From: Microbacterium sp. 2FI
Lineage (GTDB): Bacteria > Actinomycetota > Actinomycetes > Actinomycetales > Microbacteriaceae
Assembly (NCBI RefSeq): GCF_005502885.1
Contig: NZ_SCMR01000017.1
Coordinates: forward strand, 35,233 to 99,232
Reading direction: 5' to 3'
DNA length: 64,000 nucleotides
Within the stretch, counting starts at the first letter, position 1. Every line of letters starts with the position of its first letter. The notes beneath the pieces are model-generated. The model had not been told where the DNA came from and ran no database searches. It saw only the letters and a list, made by a program, of their open reading frames with translations. The position numbers and the translations under genes are program-made. Of this stretch, positions 9,157 through 18,130 are shown one piece after another.

Positions 9157-10494
9157 ATGCCTCAGCAGCCCGATTCCCTCGATCACTGGCGGACTCTGCC
9201 GATCAAGCAGCAACCCGCGTGGCCCGATGCCGACGCGGTCGCCGCCGTGTCCGCCGAGATCGCGACGCTGCCTCCGCTCGTGTTCGCCGGCGAGGTCGAC
9301 AACCTCCGCGATCGGCTCGCTCGCGCGGCATCCGGTCGTGCCTTCCTCCTTCAGGGCGGCGATTGCGCCGAGACGTTCGCCGGCGCCACCGCCGAGCAGA
9401 TCCGCAACCGCATCAAGACGGTCCTGCAGATGGCGGTCGTGCTCACCTACGGCGCGTCGATGCCGATCGTGAAGATGGGGCGCATGGCGGGCCAGTTCGC
9501 CAAGCCTCGCTCGAGCGACACCGAGACACGGGGCGATGTGACGCTGCCGGCCTACCGCGGCGACATCGTCAACGGGTACGACTTCACGGAGGGTTCGCGC
9601 CAGGCCGACCCGCAGCGGCTGCTGAAGGGGTACCACACGGCCGCGTCCACCATCAACCTCATCCGCGCGTTCACGCAGGGTGGCTTCGCCGACCTGCGCG
9701 AGGTCCACTCGTGGAACAAGGGCTTCGCCGAGAACCCCGCGAACCAGAAGTACGAGCGCCTGGCGACCGAGATCGACCGTGCGATCAAGTTCATGGAGGC
9801 CGCCGGCGCAGACTTCGACGAGCTCCGCCGCGTGGAGTTCTACACCAGCCACGAGGGCCTGCTGATGGACTACGAGCGGCCCATGACGCGCATCGACTCG
9901 CGCACCGGCACGCCGTACAACACCTCGGCTCACTTCGTCTGGATCGGCGAGCGCACGCGCGACCTCGACGGCGCGCACATCGACTACTTCTCGAAGATCC
10001 GGAACCCGATCGGCGTGAAGCTCGGGCCGACGACCTCGCCCGAGATGGCGCTGCAGCTCATCGACAAGCTCGATCCCGAGCGCGAGCCCGGGCGCCTGAC
10101 GTTCATCACGCGCATGGGCGCGGGCAAGATCCGCGACGCGCTGCCGCCGCTGCTCGAGGCGGTGCGCGACTCGGGGGCCACCCCGCTGTGGATCACCGAC
10201 CCGATGCACGGCAACGGCATCACGACGCCGACCGGCTACAAGACGCGTCGCTTCGACGACGTCGTCGACGAGGTGCGTGGCTTCTTCGAGGCGCACCGCG
10301 CCGTCGGAACGTTCCCGGGCGGCATCCACGTCGAACTCACCGGCGACGACGTCACCGAGTGCCTCGGCGGCTCGGAGGAGATCGACGAGGCCGCCCTCGC
10401 GACCCGCTACGAGAGCCTGTGCGACCCGCGCCTGAACCACATGCAGAGCCTCGAGCTCGCGTTCCTGGTGGCCGAGGAGCTCGAGAAGCGCTGA
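9157..10494 (+). CDS. aroG: Class II 3-deoxy-7-phosphoheptulonate (DAHP) synthase
   Basis: First step of the shikimate pathway: phosphoenolpyruvate plus erythrose 4-phosphate gives DAHP. The 445-residue length and motifs such as FLLQGGDCAETF, KMGRMAGQFAKPRS, GPTTSPEMA and PMHGNG match the plant-type class II enzymes of actinobacteria, not the shorter class I AroFGH. Monocistronic, with a leaderless-type promoter directly upstream, and converging on the pknB-like gene. Confidence 0.95.
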   Translation: MPQQPDSLDHWRTLPIKQQPAWPDADAVAAVSAEIATLPPLVFAGEVDNLRDRLARAASGRAFLLQGGDCAETFAGATAEQIRNRIKTVLQMAVVLTYGASMPIVKMGRMAGQFAKPRSSDTETRGDVTLPAYRGDIVNGYDFTEGSRQADPQRLLKGYHTAASTINLIRAFTQGGFADLREVHSWNKGFAENPANQKYERLATEIDRAIKFMEAAGADFDELRRVEFYTSHEGLLMDYERPMTRIDSRTGTPYNTSAHFVWIGERTRDLDGAHIDYFSKIRNPIGVKLGPTTSPEMALQLIDKLDPEREPGRLTFITRMGAGKIRDALPPLLEAVRDSGATPLWITDPMHGNGITTPTGYKTRRFDDVVDEVRGFFEAHRAVGTFPGGIHVELTGDDVTECLGGSEEIDEAALATRYESLCDPRLNHMQSLELAFLVAEELEKR

Positions 10495-10515
10495 GCTTCT
10501 GCCCTGCGCTGGCTC

Positions 10516-10578
10516 GCGCTGTCGAAACCGCCATTCGCGCCCGAGAACATCGACCGCGGATGCCGGTTTCGGCAGCGC
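10516..10578. repeat. Inverted repeat between convergent aroG and pknB-like genes
   Basis: Arms of 15 bp (10516-10530 and 10564-10578) pair with one mismatch around a 33-base loop. Arm core GTCGAAACCG/CGGTTTCGGC and a GGATGCC word next to the arm recall the two larger palindromic elements at 26401 and 35664. It could act as a terminator, but has no T-run. Confidence 0.4.
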
Positions 10579-10592
10579 GGACTGCGCGCGGC

Positions 10593-12536
10593 TCAGCCGG
10601 TCGCGGTGATCTGCAGCGTGACCACCGTGCCGCGGGTGTGGTAGCTGTCGGCGTCCGGGTCCTGGTCGGTGACCTCGGTGAGGCCGTCGGGCCATACGTT
10701 CCACAGCACCGAGTAGTTGACCTCGAAGCCCGCGTCGCGGAGGGTCTGTGCCGCAGAGTCGCGCGTGAAGCCGACGACATTCGGCACCGGATAGGTCGGC
10801 GGCCCTGTCGAGACGACGAGCGTCGTGGCGTCGCCGGCGCGCCACCACCCGCCGTCGGCGCGCGGTGTGATCGCGATGACCGAGCCCGCGGCGACGTCTT
10901 CGCTCGCCTGCTCATCCACACCTTCGGCCACGACGAGCCCGGCATCCGTCAGGGTCGCACGTGCCTGGTCGGCGGGCTGGCCGGTGACGTCGGGAAGGGC
11001 CCCGAGCGACACCCACAGCGTCGCGGCATCGCCCTCGTGCGCGGCGCAGCCCTCCCCGCAGGGGATCTCGGCGCTGCCGTCGGCGGGGAACACCATGACG
11101 CCGACGATCGCGCCGTCGGGGCGCTCGGTGTAGAACTCCCGGTCCTCGTCGCCCACGTCGATCAGCACCGAGTCGAGGTACGACGCCACGTCGTCGCGCG
11201 TGCCGCCGAGCATCGATTCGAGCTGCACCTCCGCCGGCCCGAGCGACACGTACACGTCAACGGTGGAGTCCTGCTCGACCGGTGTTCCCGACCCCGGATC
11301 CGTGCGGATCACCTCGCCCGCCGGCACCTCGAGACTCGTCTCGCTCTTCTCGACGGCCACCAGCGCGTCGACGGCGAGGCGGTCCTTCGCCGCGGCGAAC
11401 GTGCCGCCGGTGACATCGGCCACCAAGACCATCGACCCCGGCCCCGACCCGAACCACCAGCCGACGCCGGCCGCAAGCGCCGCGAGCAGCAGCACGAGCG
11501 CGATGAGCCAGCCGCCCTTTGCGCGGCGGCGCTTGGTGGCGGTACGCAGGCGGGTCGCGTTGTCGACCTCGTCGACGGATGCCGTAGCCACCGCGCCGGT
11601 GGTGGGAAGCACCGCGGTGAGCTCGCCCGAGGGGATGCCGTCGTCGGGCACGGCCCCGCTCGGCGCGGTGCGGGTCACGACGGGCGTGATGCCCAGGTCG
11701 CGCTCGATCTCGCGCAGGCGCTCGAGCATCTCGCGCGCGTCGGACGGGCGGTCGTCGGGGGAGCGCTCGGTCGACCACAGCACGAGCTCGTCGAGCGGCT
11801 CGGGAACGCCCGGGTTCTTCACGCTCGGGCGCGGCACCGAATCGGTCGCGTGCTGGAAGGCGATCTGCATCGGCTGTTCGCCCTTGTAGGGCTGCTCGCC
11901 GGTGAGCATCTCATAGAGGAGGATGCCGAGCGAGTAGATGTCGCTGCGGGCGTCGGCGGTGCCGCGCGTGACGAGCTCGGGTGCGAGGTAGGCGATCGTG
12001 CCGAGCAGCTGCGAGCCGGTGGCGGTGTTCGCGGTCGTGGCCCGAGCCAGCCCGAAGTCGCCGATCTTGATGCGGCCGTCTTCGGCCAGCAGCACGTTCT
12101 CGGGCTTGACGTCGCGGTGCACGATGCCCGCGCGGTGCGCGGCGGCCAGACCCGAGAGGATCGCGTCCATGATCGACACCGCCTGCGGTACGGTCAGGCG
12201 CCGCTGCTCGCGCAGGAGCTCGCGCAGCGTGATGCCGGGCAGGTACTCCATGACGAGGTAGGCCATGTCGCCGTCCTGGCCCTGGTCGAACACGTTCACG
12301 ACATGCGGATCGGCTAGGCGCGCCGCCGCTCGGGCCTCTTGCACGAATCGGCTCTGGAACACGGTGTCGTCGCTCAGATGCCCGTGCATGATCTTCAGCG
12401 CGACGCGGCGCTCGAGACGCAGATCGGTGGCGACGTAGACGGTCGCCATACCGCCACGGGCGATGCGAGCACGGACGCGGTATCGACCGTCGACCAGACG
12501 GCCGATCAGCGGATCCGTCTGCTGACTCGTGCTCAC
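10593..12536 (-). CDS. Membrane Ser/Thr protein kinase with four PASTA domains (PknB-type)
   Basis: A 647-residue receptor-like kinase. The cytoplasmic kinase domain (about residues 10-275) has the GGMATVY glycine loop, VALKIM lysine, HRDVKPENVLL catalytic loop and DFGLA. A basic juxtamembrane stretch precedes one membrane helix near residues 345-365. Four extracellular PASTA repeats follow, the type that senses muropeptides or lipid II. The second repeat carries an unusual CGEGC pair, possibly a disulfide. GTG start. It is not in the usual pbpA-rodA-pknB operon; instead it lies next to aroG and a LysM protein gene on the same strand. Likely couples growth and cell-wall synthesis. Confidence 0.93.
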   Translation of the reverse strand: MSTSQQTDPLIGRLVDGRYRVRARIARGGMATVYVATDLRLERRVALKIMHGHLSDDTVFQSRFVQEARAAARLADPHVVNVFDQGQDGDMAYLVMEYLPGITLRELLREQRRLTVPQAVSIMDAILSGLAAAHRAGIVHRDVKPENVLLAEDGRIKIGDFGLARATTANTATGSQLLGTIAYLAPELVTRGTADARSDIYSLGILLYEMLTGEQPYKGEQPMQIAFQHATDSVPRPSVKNPGVPEPLDELVLWSTERSPDDRPSDAREMLERLREIERDLGITPVVTRTAPSGAVPDDGIPSGELTAVLPTTGAVATASVDEVDNATRLRTATKRRRAKGGWLIALVLLLAALAAGVGWWFGSGPGSMVLVADVTGGTFAAAKDRLAVDALVAVEKSETSLEVPAGEVIRTDPGSGTPVEQDSTVDVYVSLGPAEVQLESMLGGTRDDVASYLDSVLIDVGDEDREFYTERPDGAIVGVMVFPADGSAEIPCGEGCAAHEGDAATLWVSLGALPDVTGQPADQARATLTDAGLVVAEGVDEQASEDVAAGSVIAITPRADGGWWRAGDATTLVVSTGPPTYPVPNVVGFTRDSAAQTLRDAGFEVNYSVLWNVWPDGLTEVTDQDPDADSYHTRGTVVTLQITATG

Positions 12537-12627
12537 GCTGAAAGTCTAGGGACGGTTGCCTGTGACCCGGGGGAGCGCCTCACCCGCACCGGTGACCGTG
12601 ACGCGATCGGAATGGGACGCCGCGGGC

Positions 12628-13857
12628 TCACCCGAGGGCGGCGAGCCAGGCATGTGCCGGCTTCTCCCACTGGGCATACCGGTCGGGGTAGGCCGATATC
12701 TGCACCGCTTGGGCTGCCTGGGCGAAGGTCATCGACTGCCACCCGGCGATGTCGAGGAGTCCGCGCGTGCGTGAGCCGTTGGGGTCGGATGCGCCGCCGT
12801 AGAACGCCTTGATCGAGCGCACGGCGTCTCGCACTTCGGCCTCGGTGCCCCACCCGGTGCTCGGGCGCTGTTGGAAGAGCCCCAGCGAATCGCGGTCGCC
12901 CCAGTCGAGGTTGCGGATCCACGACTCCTGCATCGCCGTGCCGAGGGCGATCGCGATGCCGCGGTCGGGGACCCCGAGTTCGCGCCCGACCGAGACGATG
13001 AGCTTCGCGTTGGCGATCTGCTCGGCGTCGAGCCCGGCGAGCGCGCCCTTCGCGGGGATCGTGAGCTTCTGGCCGGGGTAGATGATCGAGTTCCAGCCGA
13101 GTCTGTTGGCCGCCAGCATCGCCTGCGCGCTGACGCCGTGGCGCTTGGCGATGGCGCTCACGGTGTCGCCGGCCTTCACGGTGTACGCCCCGGCAGTCGG
13201 CGCCGGCGTCGGAGCGGGAGCCGGGGCGGGAGCGGATGCCGCGGGCGTCGTGGCCGAAGCGGGCACCATCTTGCCCGGGATCGCGAGCTTCTGGCCGGGG
13301 TAGATGATCGAGGACCAGCCGAGCTTGTTGGCCGCCAGCACCGCCTGCGTCGATGTGCCGTGGCGCTTGGCGATGGCACTCACGGTGTCGCCGGCCTTCA
13401 CGGCGTAGGTGACGGATGCCGCGACCGGCGTCGCGGCCGGGGTGCTGGGTGCCGCGGCAGCGGTGCCGCCGGAGAGCTTGAGCACCTGGCCGGGGTGGAT
13501 GATCGACCGCCACGACAGGCCGTTGAGCGCCAGCACGTCGGCGGTGCGGAGCCCGAACTTCGATGCGATGCCGCTCACGGTGTCGCCGCGGCGCACGGCG
13601 TAGGTCGCCGGCGTCGCCGCGGCCGTGCGCGGGGCCGCGATCAACTGCGCGGCCGCCGGTGTGCTCGTGCCGAGCACGTGCGCGGGCAGGGCACGCAACG
13701 GCATCGCACGCTGCGGTCGCTCTTCGGCGACGCGCGGCTCGGCGTGCGCCGGCGCGGCTGACAGCGCGAGGGCGATCGAGCCGACGACGGCCATGGGAAC
13801 TCCCACGGCGATGGACCGCCCGGCGTGCGCGGAATGGGTGCGGTGATCAGGTCGCAA
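12628..13857 (-). CDS. Secreted cell-wall protein with three LysM repeats and a lysozyme-like domain
   Basis: Exported protein of about 410 residues. After a signal peptide ending near SAAPAHA come three LysM peptidoglycan-binding repeats (each with GDTVS and PGQxL), an Ala/Pro linker, and a C-terminal domain with AMQESWIRNLDWGDRDSLG and LFQQRPSTGWGT, typical of actinobacterial lysozyme-fold hydrolases. LysM 2 and 3 are nearly identical at the DNA level. TTG is preferred as start because GAGGGGGGAT lies about 7 bases upstream; a GTG 12 codons earlier would fall upstream of the start site predicted from a TTGACA -35 box. Probably remodels peptidoglycan. Confidence 0.85.
   Translation of the reverse strand: MRPDHRTHSAHAGRSIAVGVPMAVVGSIALALSAAPAHAEPRVAEERPQRAMPLRALPAHVLGTSTPAAAQLIAAPRTAAATPATYAVRRGDTVSGIASKFGLRTADVLALNGLSWRSIIHPGQVLKLSGGTAAAAPSTPAATPVAASVTYAVKAGDTVSAIAKRHGTSTQAVLAANKLGWSSIIYPGQKLAIPGKMVPASATTPAASAPAPAPAPTPAPTAGAYTVKAGDTVSAIAKRHGVSAQAMLAANRLGWNSIIYPGQKLTIPAKGALAGLDAEQIANAKLIVSVGRELGVPDRGIAIALGTAMQESWIRNLDWGDRDSLGLFQQRPSTGWGTEAEVRDAVRSIKAFYGGASDPNGSRTRGLLDIAGWQSMTFAQAAQAVQISAYPDRYAQWEKPAHAWLAALG
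13063..13403 (-). repeat. Direct duplication of LysM-coding units
   Basis: Segments 13063-13181 and 13285-13403 (119 bases each) match at most positions, including long identical runs, separated by a 103-base Ala/Pro-coding linker. The first LysM is clearly more divergent. Confidence 0.75.
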
Positions 13858-13906
13858 GAGATCCCCCCTCTGTGACTTCGAAAACCGTGTCACGGAAGTG
13901 AACAGG

Positions 13907-13912
13907 TGTCAA
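13907..13912 (-). promoter_or_regulatory. -35 box TTGACA for the LysM protein gene
   Basis: A perfect TTGACA on the minus strand. A start site about 35 bases downstream would fall between the alternative GTG and the preferred TTG codon. The -10 box (CACGGT-like, near 13884-13889) is weak. Confidence 0.4.
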
Positions 13913-13993
13913 CAGCTGTTATAGGAGGGGACTGTGTGACTGATGTTGCTGATGGGACGAACGCGGGGAGTGCGACGCCCCGCGTCGGAGTGC

Positions 13994-13999
13994 GATAGT
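13994..13999 (+). promoter_or_regulatory. -10 element GATAGT, leaderless
   Basis: GATAGT ends six bases before the GTG of the Rv2175c-like gene, with no ribosome site between them. Confidence 0.45.
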
Positions 14000-14005
14000 T
14001 GCTGG

Positions 14006-14356
14006 GTGACCGCTGACGAAACCTCGCGCACCGAGACCGAATGGCTCACCCTTCCCGACATCGTGGAGCTGACCGGCGAACCGCTCAATCGCGTCCGCAA
14101 TCTGCTCGACGAGAAGCAGCTCATCGGATCGCGCCGCGACGGCGTGTTCAAAGTGCCTGCTCTCTTCCTCAAGGACGGCGAGCCGATCGGGTCGCTGCGC
14201 GGCACGATCTTCGTGCTGCACGATGCCGGCTTCACCGACGATGAGGCCATCGACTGGCTGCTGTCGGACGAGGAGTCGATCGGCATCCCCCCGATCGAGG
14301 CGCTGCGTGCCGGACGCAAGAGCGAAGTGCGCCGCGTGGCGCAGGCGCTCGCGTAG
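14006..14356 (+). CDS. Rv2175c-type small DNA-binding protein
   Basis: A 116-residue protein with an N-terminal winged helix-turn-helix (WLTLPDIVELTGEPLNRVRN, then a recognition segment with KQLIGSRRDGVFKVP) and a helical C-terminal domain. It resembles mycobacterial Rv2175c, a DNA-binding substrate of a PASTA/forkhead-linked kinase; the nearby PknB-type kinase makes phosphoregulation plausible here, though this is inference. GTG is chosen because a -10 hexamer lies six bases upstream. It converges on idsA with three bases between stop codons. Confidence 0.75.
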   Translation: MTADETSRTETEWLTLPDIVELTGEPLNRVRNLLDEKQLIGSRRDGVFKVPALFLKDGEPIGSLRGTIFVLHDAGFTDDEAIDWLLSDEESIGIPPIEALRAGRKSEVRRVAQALA

Positions 14357-14359
14357 CGA

Positions 14360-15454
14360 TCAGGTGACGCGCACCGTCGCGGCGCGCGCGAGATCGCGCA
14401 GGTCGCCGACGGCGGTGTTGCCGAGTCGCACGCCCGACAGGGCGCGCTCGGCTTCACGCGCGTAACCCGCGATGAGCGCCTCGACGCGGTCGAGCGCGCC
14501 GGTGTCGACGATCGTCTGCTGCAGCGACGCGATCTGGCCCTCATCGAGCTCCGGGTCGCCGATCAGCTCGTCGACGGTGCGGCGCGCCGGCGCCGGCAGC
14601 GCCTCGCGCGTGTAGGCGACAAGTACCGTGCGCTTGCCTTCACGCAGGTCGTCGCCCGAGGGCTTGCCCGTCTCGCGCTGATCGCCGAAGACGCCGAGCA
14701 CGTCGTCGCGCAGCTGGAACGCCATACCGAGCGGGTGCCCGAACGCGCGCAGAGCGGACGCCTGCGCGGCATCCGCTCCCGCCAGGGCCGCGCCGACCGC
14801 GAGCGGCTGCTGCACGCTGTAGCGGGCCGACTTCAGCGACGCCACACGCAGCGCGCGCTCGGCGTGGCGCTCGTCGGGCTCGGTGCGAAACGCCGATTCC
14901 TCGGCGATGTCGAGGAACTGCCCGATCGTGACCTCGCGGCGCATCATGGCGTACTCGAGGCGGGCGGCCGCGGCGCGCTCGGCGGTTGCGCCCTGGAGTC
15001 CCTCCTCGAACAGGTCGTCGCTCCAGGCCACGAGCAGGTCGCCGAGCAGGATCGCGCTCGAACGGCCGAAGGCCGCGGCATCCCCGACCCATCCCGCAGC
15101 GCGATGCTCCGCCTCGAGCGCACGGTGGGCGGCGGGCCGGCCGCGACGGGTGTCGGAGTTGTCGATCAGATCATCGTGCACGAGCGCGGCGGCGTGGAAG
15201 GCCTCGAGCGCCGCGGCTGCGGCGACGACGTCTTGAGGGGCGGATGCCGATGTGCTCGAAGCCTCTGCCACGGCGCGCCAGCCGGCGATGCAGAAGCGCC
15301 CGCGCAGGCGCTTGCCCCCCGAGACGGCGGTCTCGGCGGCGTCGACCAGCAGGCGCGCCTCGGCGCCGAAATCGCGTGTCGCATCGCGCTGGGCCGTGAC
15401 GAAGGTGTCCAGTCGCTGGGAAATCGCTTCGACCGGGGCGAGGGAGGCTGTCAC
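14360..15454 (-). CDS. Polyprenyl (geranylgeranyl-type) diphosphate synthase
   Basis: Chain-elongating prenyltransferase of 364 residues, class I isoprenoid synthase. The first Asp-rich motif is DDLIDNSDTRRGRP and the second is QLRDDVLGVFGD. The actinobacterial IdsA/GrcC group supplies C15-C20 or longer precursors for menaquinone, carotenoids or decaprenyl phosphate; product length is not decidable here. GTG start, with TAGGCT six bases upstream, indicates a leaderless message. Confidence 0.9.
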   Translation of the reverse strand: MTASLAPVEAISQRLDTFVTAQRDATRDFGAEARLLVDAAETAVSGGKRLRGRFCIAGWRAVAEASSTSASAPQDVVAAAAALEAFHAAALVHDDLIDNSDTRRGRPAAHRALEAEHRAAGWVGDAAAFGRSSAILLGDLLVAWSDDLFEEGLQGATAERAAAARLEYAMMRREVTIGQFLDIAEESAFRTEPDERHAERALRVASLKSARYSVQQPLAVGAALAGADAAQASALRAFGHPLGMAFQLRDDVLGVFGDQRETGKPSGDDLREGKRTVLVAYTREALPAPARRTVDELIGDPELDEGQIASLQQTIVDTGALDRVEALIAGYAREAERALSGVRLGNTAVGDLRDLARAATVRVT

Positions 15455-15460
15455 GGGCCT

Positions 15461-15466
15461 AGCCTA
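15461..15466 (-). promoter_or_regulatory. -10 element TAGGCT for the prenyl synthase gene, leaderless
   Basis: On the minus strand TAGGCT is followed by six bases and then the GTG start. Confidence 0.55.
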
Positions 15467-15483
15467 GTGATCTACGGCACGCG

Positions 15484-15489
15484 TAGAAT
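15484..15489 (+). promoter_or_regulatory. -10 element TAGAAT for the DUF3040 gene
   Basis: TAGAAT lies 30 bases upstream of the ATG, which has its own GAGGGGG ribosome site. It is divergent from the prenyl synthase promoter. Confidence 0.5.
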
Positions 15490-15519
15490 CGATCCAACCG
15501 AGCCACCAGAGGGGGACGC

Positions 15520-15888
15520 ATGCCACTCTCCGAACAGGAGCAGCGCCTGCTCGACGAGATGGAACGCCATCTCATGCGCAACGACGCAGACGTCGTCACC
15601 GCGCCCCGCGACGGACGCGGGCTGAGCTATCGCAACATCGTCTACGGGACGATCCTGGTGCTGCTCGGCCTCGGCGGTCTCATCGTGGGTGTGTCCCTGC
15701 AGGCGATCGCCGTCGGCGTCATCGGGTTCGTCGTGATGCTCGCCGGCGTGATCCTGGCGGTCACCCCGGCGAAAGGCGCAGCCGCTCCCACCATCGAGAC
15801 AGATCGCCCCGCGAAGCCGAGAGCGACCTCTTCCTCTTTCATGGACCGCATGAACGATCGATGGGACCGGAGGCAGGAGGACCGCTGA
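15520..15888 (+). CDS. DUF3040 membrane protein
   Basis: A 122-residue protein with the signature start PLSEQEQRLLDEMERHL, two adjacent membrane helices (about residues 42-62 and 64-84) and a basic cytoplasmic tail. DUF3040 proteins are actinobacteria-specific, usually sit just upstream of mraZ as here, and have no known function. The following terminator separates it from the mraZ transcript. Confidence 0.88.
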   Translation: MPLSEQEQRLLDEMERHLMRNDADVVTAPRDGRGLSYRNIVYGTILVLLGLGGLIVGVSLQAIAVGVIGFVVMLAGVILAVTPAKGAAAPTIETDRPAKPRATSSSFMDRMNDRWDRRQEDR

Positions 15889-15915
15889 GCGCCTCCGCCG
15901 CCTGATCCGCGAATC

Positions 15916-15945
15916 AAGCACCGACCTTCGGGTCGGTGCTTTTTT
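15916..15945 (+). terminator. Rho-independent terminator after the DUF3040 gene
   Basis: An 11-bp perfect stem with TTCG tetraloop (AAGCACCGACC and its complement), followed by a run of Ts. It isolates the dcw cluster from upstream transcription. Confidence 0.9.
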
Positions 15946-15971
15946 CATGCCCTGGGGGGCGTATGGGTGAC

Positions 15972-16000
15972 AAAGTGGAGGGAAGTGGAGTAAAGTGGCG
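15972..16000 (+). promoter_or_regulatory. MraZ operator: three AAGTGGAG-type direct repeats
   Basis: AAAGTGGAG, GAAGTGGAG and AAAGTGGCG start exactly 10 bases apart at 15972, 15982 and 15992. Tandem GTGG-containing boxes one helical turn apart upstream of mraZ are the known binding pattern of MraZ, which represses its own dcw operon. Confidence 0.8.
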
Positions 16001-16038
16001 GACAACCCGGGGGGCCGGACGAAGGGGGTGGTGTACCG

Positions 16039-16470
16039 ATGCTGTTGGGCACGCACACTCCCAAGCTCGACGACAAGGGCCGCGTCATCCTCCCCTCGAA
16101 GTTCCGGGACGATCTCGGCGCCGGCGTCGTCGTGACGCGTGGGCAGGACCGCTGCCTGTACGTCTTCAGTGCGCAGGAGTTCGAGCGCGTCCATGAGCGC
16201 ATCCGCGAGGCGCCGCTGGCCAACAAGCAGGCCCGCGACTTCCTGCGGATGTTCCTGTCGGGCGCGAGTGCCGAGAAGCCCGACAGCCAGAACCGCATCA
16301 CGATCCCGCAACCTCTGCGGGCCTACGCCGGCCTCGACCGCGAACTCGTCGTCACCGGCGTCGGAGCGCACGCCGAGATCTGGAACGCCGACGCGTGGAA
16401 CGCCTACGCCGAGGCCAACGAAGACACATACGCCGAACTGGAGCAGGAGGTGATCCCGGGCCTGTTCTGA
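16039..16470 (+). CDS. mraZ: Transcriptional regulator MraZ
   Basis: A 143-residue protein with two SpoVT-AbrB-type swapped-hairpin domains: [20 protein letters not shown] at the start and a second copy around [15 protein letters not shown]. MraZ proteins assemble in rings and bind direct repeats upstream of their own gene; matching repeats lie 39-67 bases upstream. First gene of the dcw cluster, with a purine-rich ribosome site. Confidence 0.96.
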   Translation: MLLGTHTPKLDDKGRVILPSKFRDDLGAGVVVTRGQDRCLYVFSAQEFERVHERIREAPLANKQARDFLRMFLSGASAEKPDSQNRITIPQPLRAYAGLDRELVVTGVGAHAEIWNADAWNAYAEANEDTYAELEQEVIPGLF

Positions 16471-16591
16471 GCCACCGGCCCCCGATTCTGACTCCCAGCC
16501 GCTCCCGCCCTGACGCCACTTCCCCGGCGCCAGGTCAGAGCGGATGGGGATCAGGGTCTGGGGATACGGAAACGGCAGGGCCCCGCACATC

Positions 16592-17545
16592 ATGAGCCTC
16601 CGCGACATCCACACCCCGGTTCTGCTCGAGCGCTGCATCGAGCTGCTCGCCCCTGCGCTTCAGCGCGATGGGGCGGTCTTCGTCGACGCGACTCTCGGCA
16701 TGGGCGGTCACTCCGAGGCGTTCCTCGAGCGCTTTCCGGGCGTCCACCTGGTCGGGCTCGATCGCGACCGCGATGCGCTGCGGATCGCGGGGGAGCGGCT
16801 CGCCCGCTTCGGCGACCGCGTGACCCTCGTGCACACCGTCTACGACGGCATCGCCGAGGCCGTCACCTCGGCGGGGTTCGCCGCCGCCGACGGGATCCTC
16901 TTCGATCTCGGCGTCTCGTCACTGCAGCTCGACGTCGCCGATCGAGGCTTCGCGTACTCGCAGGACGCGCCCCTCGACATGCGCATGGACCAGTCGTCGG
17001 GAACGACCGCCGCCGACATCGTCGCCACCTACGGCGAGGGTGACCTGCGACGCATCTTCGAGCGCTACGGCGAGGAGAAGCTCGCCGGGCGCTATGCCCG
17101 CGCGATCATCGCCGCCCGCGCCGAGGCGCCGATCGATCGCTCCGGCCGCCTCGTCGAGATCCTGATCGCCGCGACCCCCTACGCCGCCCAGCGCACCGGC
17201 CACCCCGCCAAGCGGGTGTTCCAGGCACTCCGCATCGAAGTCAATCGCGAGCTTTCGGTGCTCGAGCGAGCGGTTCCTGCGGCCCTCGGCATCCTTCCCG
17301 TGGGCGGCCGCATCGTCGTGCTCGCCTACCAGTCGCTGGAGGACCGCCTCGTCAAGCGGGAGTTCGCCGACGCGACGGCGTCGACCGCGCCTGCGGGTCT
17401 CCCGGTCGAGCTTCCCGAGCACGCGCCCCGCTTCCGCCTGCTGGTGAAGGGCGCCGAACTCGCTTCCGACGAAGAGCGCGCGACCAATCCGCGCGCCACC
17501 CCCGTGCGCCTGCGTGCGGCCGAACGACTGAGGGAGGCGAGATGA
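16592..17545 (+). CDS. rsmH: 16S rRNA (cytosine-1402-N4)-methyltransferase
   Basis: SAM-dependent methyltransferase of 317 residues acting on C1402 of 16S rRNA. It starts with the family-typical [13 protein letters not shown], followed by [14 protein letters not shown] (SAM loop), and ends with [15 protein letters not shown]. The ATG used gives this standard N-terminus; an earlier in-frame ATG would add 16 unconserved residues. Its TGA overlaps the next gene's ATG (ATGA). Confidence 0.96.
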   Translation: MSLRDIHTPVLLERCIELLAPALQRDGAVFVDATLGMGGHSEAFLERFPGVHLVGLDRDRDALRIAGERLARFGDRVTLVHTVYDGIAEAVTSAGFAAADGILFDLGVSSLQLDVADRGFAYSQDAPLDMRMDQSSGTTAADIVATYGEGDLRRIFERYGEEKLAGRYARAIIAARAEAPIDRSGRLVEILIAATPYAAQRTGHPAKRVFQALRIEVNRELSVLERAVPAALGILPVGGRIVVLAYQSLEDRLVKREFADATASTAPAGLPVELPEHAPRFRLLVKGAELASDEERATNPRATPVRLRAAERLREAR

Positions 17546-18126
17546 GCGTCACCGCACTGTCCACCGCCCCCGCGCCGCGGCGGCAGAATGCGCCGCAGCG
17601 GCGTCTGCGCGCCGTCGAGGCCCCGGCACGCCGTCGTCGCCCGCGGGTGCTCTACGGCGTCGTCGCGGTGCTCGGCGTGTTCCTCATCGGCGGCGCGCAG
17701 ATGGCGCTGTCGATCATGACGACCCAGGGCTCGTACGAGATGTCGTCGCTCCAGCGCGAGCAGCGAGACCTCACGTACGACAAGCAGATCCTCTACGACG
17801 AGGTCGCCGGCCTCGGCTCGCCCCAGTACCTCGCCGCCAACGCGGCCGCGCTCGGCATGGTCATCGACGAGTCGCCGAGCTACCTGCGCCTGAGCGACGG
17901 CGCCGTCCTCGGCGCCCAGGAGGTTGCGCTCGGCTCGTCGTCGATCGACGCGATCGGCCGCGGCGGCGTGCCGAACGCGCTCATCACCGACACCCCGCTG
18001 GTGACCGCCCCCGGGGCGACCATCGAAGGTGTGCCGCTGGTGACCACACCCGACGTCGGCCCCGACGGAGTCGCGAACACTCCGCAGCCGATCACCGACG
18101 GACTGCCCACCCCGAGCACACACTGA
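17542..18126 (+). CDS. FtsL/DivIC-like cell division membrane protein
   Basis: A 194-residue bitopic protein. A basic, Arg-rich cytoplasmic N-terminus (to about residue 36) is followed by one membrane helix ([18 protein letters not shown]), then a short coiled-coil with [20 protein letters not shown], and a long Pro/Thr/Val-rich extracellular tail. Size, topology and position between rsmH and ftsI identify it as the FtsL equivalent, although sequence conservation is low. The extended tail is longer than in classical FtsL of about 120 residues. Confidence 0.8.
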   Translation: MSVTALSTAPAPRRQNAPQRRLRAVEAPARRRRPRVLYGVVAVLGVFLIGGAQMALSIMTTQGSYEMSSLQREQRDLTYDKQILYDEVAGLGSPQYLAANAAALGMVIDESPSYLRLSDGAVLGAQEVALGSSSIDAIGRGGVPNALITDTPLVTAPGATIEGVPLVTTPDVGPDGVANTPQPITDGLPTPSTH

Positions 18127-18130
18127 TGGT

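Noticed and set aside
9219..12317. 1032-codon plus-strand open frame over aroG and the kinase gene
   Set aside because: Alternative frame of aroG continuing antisense to the PASTA kinase; both real genes have complete motifs.
13911..13920. AACAGCTGTT palindrome between the LysM and Rv2175c-like genes
   Set aside because: A 10-bp perfect palindrome overlapping the TTGACA box could be an operator, but it is short enough to be chance and no partner site was seen.
16544..16591. Earlier ATG for rsmH
   Set aside because: Adds 16 unconserved residues; the downstream ATG gives the standard [11 protein letters not shown] start.
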